The notes under the pieces are model-generated. The model was not told the origin of the DNA. It saw only the letters and a program-made list of their open reading frames with translations, and did not search any database. From Pseudomonadota bacterium (GTDB lineage Bacteria > Pseudomonadota > Alphaproteobacteria > Rhizobiales > Beijerinckiaceae), in the NCBI GenBank assembly GCA_023393655.1, contig JAEWKP010000345.1:1-6199 (forward strand): a DNA stretch of 6,199 bases, read 5' to 3'. Both the position numbers and the translations under genes were made by a program. The number at the start of each line of letters is the position of its first letter. Position 1 is the first letter of the stretch. Positions 4,374 to 6,199 of the stretch are shown here, one piece after another.

Positions 4374-6199
4374 ATGAGCGAGAAAGCCACGACCGCCCCC
4401 GCCCTGAAGCCCGGCGACCATCTCTTCCTGGTCGACGGCTCGAACTTCATTTTCCGGGCCTATTTCCAGTCGATCAACCAGGAGCGGAAATACAATGCCC
4501 GCTCGGACGGGCTGCCTTCCGGCGCGGTCCGGCTCTTTGCGACGAAGCTGTTCCAGTTCGTGCGCGAGGGCGTGCTCGGCGTCCGCCCGACCCATCTCGC
4601 CATCGTTTTCGACAAGTCGGAGAACTCGTTCCGCAAGGCGATCTACCCGGCCTACAAGGGCAACCGCTCCGAGCCACCACCCGATCTCATCCCCCAGTTC
4701 CCGCTGATGCGCGAGGCGGTGCGCGCCTTCGGCCTCATTCCGGTCGAGCAGGAAGTCTACGAAGCTGACGACCTGATAGCGACCTATGCGAAACAGGCCC
4801 GCGAGGCCGGCGCCGACGTGCTGATCGTTTCCGCCGACAAGGACCTGATGCAGCTCGTGAAGCCGGGCGTCGCGATGTACGATCCCGCCTCCGGCGATCA
4901 GAAGAAGGGCGCCGGCTTCCGCGCCGAGCGCCGCATCGGCGAGCCCGAGGTCGTCGAGTATTTCGGGGTCATGCCCGAAAAGGTCACCGACGTGCAGGCG
5001 CTGGCCGGCGATGCCACTGACAACGTCCCCGGCGCGCCCGGCATCGGCATCAAGACGGCGGCCCAGCTCATCGGCGAATATGGCGATCTCGAAACCCTGT
5101 TGACGCGTGCTGGCGAGATCAAGCAGCCCAAGCGCCGGGAGACGCTGACCAATCCCGAAGTGATCGAGAAGGTCCGTATCTCCCACAAGCTCGTCAGCCT
5201 CGTCGACGACGTGAAGGTCGAGACGCCGCTGGAGAACCTGACGCTGGAGCAGCCCGACCCGGCGAAGCTCATCGCCTTCCTCAAGGCGATGGAATTCACC
5301 ACCATCACCAAGCGCGTCGCCGAGGCCTATGAGGCGGATGTCGGCGCCGTCGACGCCGATCCGGAGCTGGCTCCGGGCGGCGCGCGCGCGGCCGAGCTCA
5401 AGGCGCTCTATGCGGGCGCCGATGCCGCCGAGGATGCGGCTCCCGGCTTGGCTCTCGCCGCATCTCCTGCGCCTGCCGCCGCTGTTTCAGGCGCGCCCGC
5501 TGGCGAAGACGGCTGGCTGAGGCCGGGCGATCTGGCCAGCGCCCGCAAGAATGAGGCGATCGCCGGCAAGATCGACCGCTCCACATACGAATGCGTGCGC
5601 ACGCTCGCCGATCTCGAACGCTGGATCGGCTGGGCCCATGAGACCGGCCACGTCGCTCTCGATACCGAGACCAATTCGCTCGACGCGATGCAGGCCGATC
5701 TGATCGGCGTCTCGCTTGCCATCGCGCCGGGCCGCGCCTGCTACATTCCGCTCCAGCATCGCGGCGGCGATGGCGGGCTCTTCGACGAGGGGCTGCTGGA
5801 AGGCCAGATTCCGCTGGCGCAGGCCGTCGCCGCCCTGAAGCCGCTGCTCGCCGATGCCGGCGTGCTCAAGATCGGCCAGAACCTGAAATACGACCTGCTC
5901 ATCCTGGAGCGCCATGGCCTCAGCGTGTCCCCGATCGAGGACACGATGCTGATCTCCTACGCGCTCGATGCCGGCACCAACAGCCACGGCATGGACAAGC
6001 TCTCGGAACTGCATCTCGGCCACGAGACGATTCCGTATTCCCAGGTCGCCGGCAGCGGCAAATCGCAGGTCACCTTCGACAAGGTCCCGCTTGACCGCGC
6101 GACCGACTACGCCGCCGAGGATGCCGACGTCACGCTCAGGCTCTGGCTCGCATTGAAGCCGCGCCTCGCCGCCGAGAAGAAGACGGCGGTCTACGAGGT
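4374..6199 (+). CDS. polA: DNA polymerase I, N-terminal 608 residues (3' end off the right edge)
   Basis: PolA fills gaps and removes RNA primers during replication and repair. The 5'-3' exonuclease domain spans about residues 15-315: VDGSNFIFRAYF with Asp21, FDKSENSFR with Asp80, YEADDLIATYA with Glu130, Asp132 and Asp133, SADKDLMQLV with Asp155 and Asp157, then GDATDNVPG (Asp213, Asp216) and the helix-hairpin-helix GIGIKTA. An Ala/Pro-rich linker follows at about 325-385. The 3'-5' proofreading domain has all three motifs: DTETNSLD (Asp430, Glu432), GQNLKYDLLIL (Asp507) and YAAEDADVT (Tyr579, Asp583). The polymerase domain lies beyond the window. The frame is open to the edge. The chosen ATG (4374) gives MSEKATTAPALKPGDHLFLVDG; an in-frame ATG at 4362 would add four residues. 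Neither has a clear ribosome-binding site. Identity is very secure; the exact start is not. Confidence 0.97.
   Translation, partial: MSEKATTAPALKPGDHLFLVDGSNFIFRAYFQSINQERKYNARSDGLPSGAVRLFATKLFQFVREGVLGVRPTHLAIVFDKSENSFRKAIYPAYKGNRSEPPPDLIPQFPLMREAVRAFGLIPVEQEVYEADDLIATYAKQAREAGADVLIVSADKDLMQLVKPGVAMYDPASGDQKKGAGFRAERRIGEPEVVEYFGVMPEKVTDVQALAGDATDNVPGAPGIGIKTAAQLIGEYGDLETLLTRAGEIKQPKRRETLTNPEVIEKVRISHKLVSLVDDVKVETPLENLTLEQPDPAKLIAFLKAMEFTTITKRVAEAYEADVGAVDADPELAPGGARAAELKALYAGADAAEDAAPGLALAASPAPAAAVSGAPAGEDGWLRPGDLASARKNEAIAGKIDRSTYECVRTLADLERWIGWAHETGHVALDTETNSLDAMQADLIGVSLAIAPGRACYIPLQHRGGDGGLFDEGLLEGQIPLAQAVAALKPLLADAGVLKIGQNLKYDLLILERHGLSVSPIEDTMLISYALDAGTNSHGMDKLSELHLGHETIPYSQVAGSGKSQVTFDKVPLDRATDYAAEDADVTLRLWLALKPRLAAEKKTAVYE

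Noticed and set aside
3767..4768. Plus-strand open frame of 333 codons opposite the nitroreductase-like gene and into polA
   Set aside because: It overlaps two secure genes, has an Arg/Pro-rich sequence and shows no family features.
4167..5186. Minus-strand open frame of 339 codons opposite polA
   Set aside because: It is antisense to the exonuclease domain of polA, which has all expected motifs, so it is a shadow.

Overview
The window is high-GC DNA with dense, short-spaced genes of chromosomal type. The polA-like gene and overall codon use suggest an alphaproteobacterium, probably Hyphomicrobiales (a Bosea- or Methylobacterium-like lineage). That assignment is inference from recognised protein styles, with no marker gene to fix it. 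I see no tRNA, rRNA, CRISPR array, insertion sequence or phage gene.

Layout. (1) Bases 1-1219, minus strand: two genes that look like one transcription unit. The first (1219 to 305) encodes a protein ending in a metzincin-type zinc-protease signature, HELGHAICLTD followed by an IM.KY Met-turn-like element. After 31 bases comes a gene that runs off the left edge (273 to 1), whose visible part resembles a peptidoglycan-binding-like helical domain. Neither has a signal peptide. (2) Bases 1220-1389: divergent control region. (3) Bases 1390-3609, plus strand: an aldo/keto reductase, then a four-helix DUF2254 membrane protein. The second gene starts at TTG behind a 10-bp hairpin whose 3' arm runs into its ribosome-binding site. 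(4) Bases 3614-4279, minus strand: a nitroreductase-fold flavoprotein converging on DUF2254 with a 4-base gap. It carries a Glu/Tyr/Lys set matching the lid residues of iodotyrosine deiodinase, and its best start is a GTG with a strong ribosome-binding site. (5) Bases 4280-4373: divergent control region. (6) Bases 4374-6199, plus strand: the first 608 residues of DNA polymerase I, with complete-looking 5'-3' exonuclease and 3'-5' proofreading motifs, cut by the right edge before the polymerase domain.

The genes on the right are ordinary housekeeping or redox genes. The least explained part is the left-hand protease plus peptidoglycan-binding-like pair, which may be a small undescribed module. 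The putative bacterial halotyrosine dehalogenase beside polA is the other item that merits a test.
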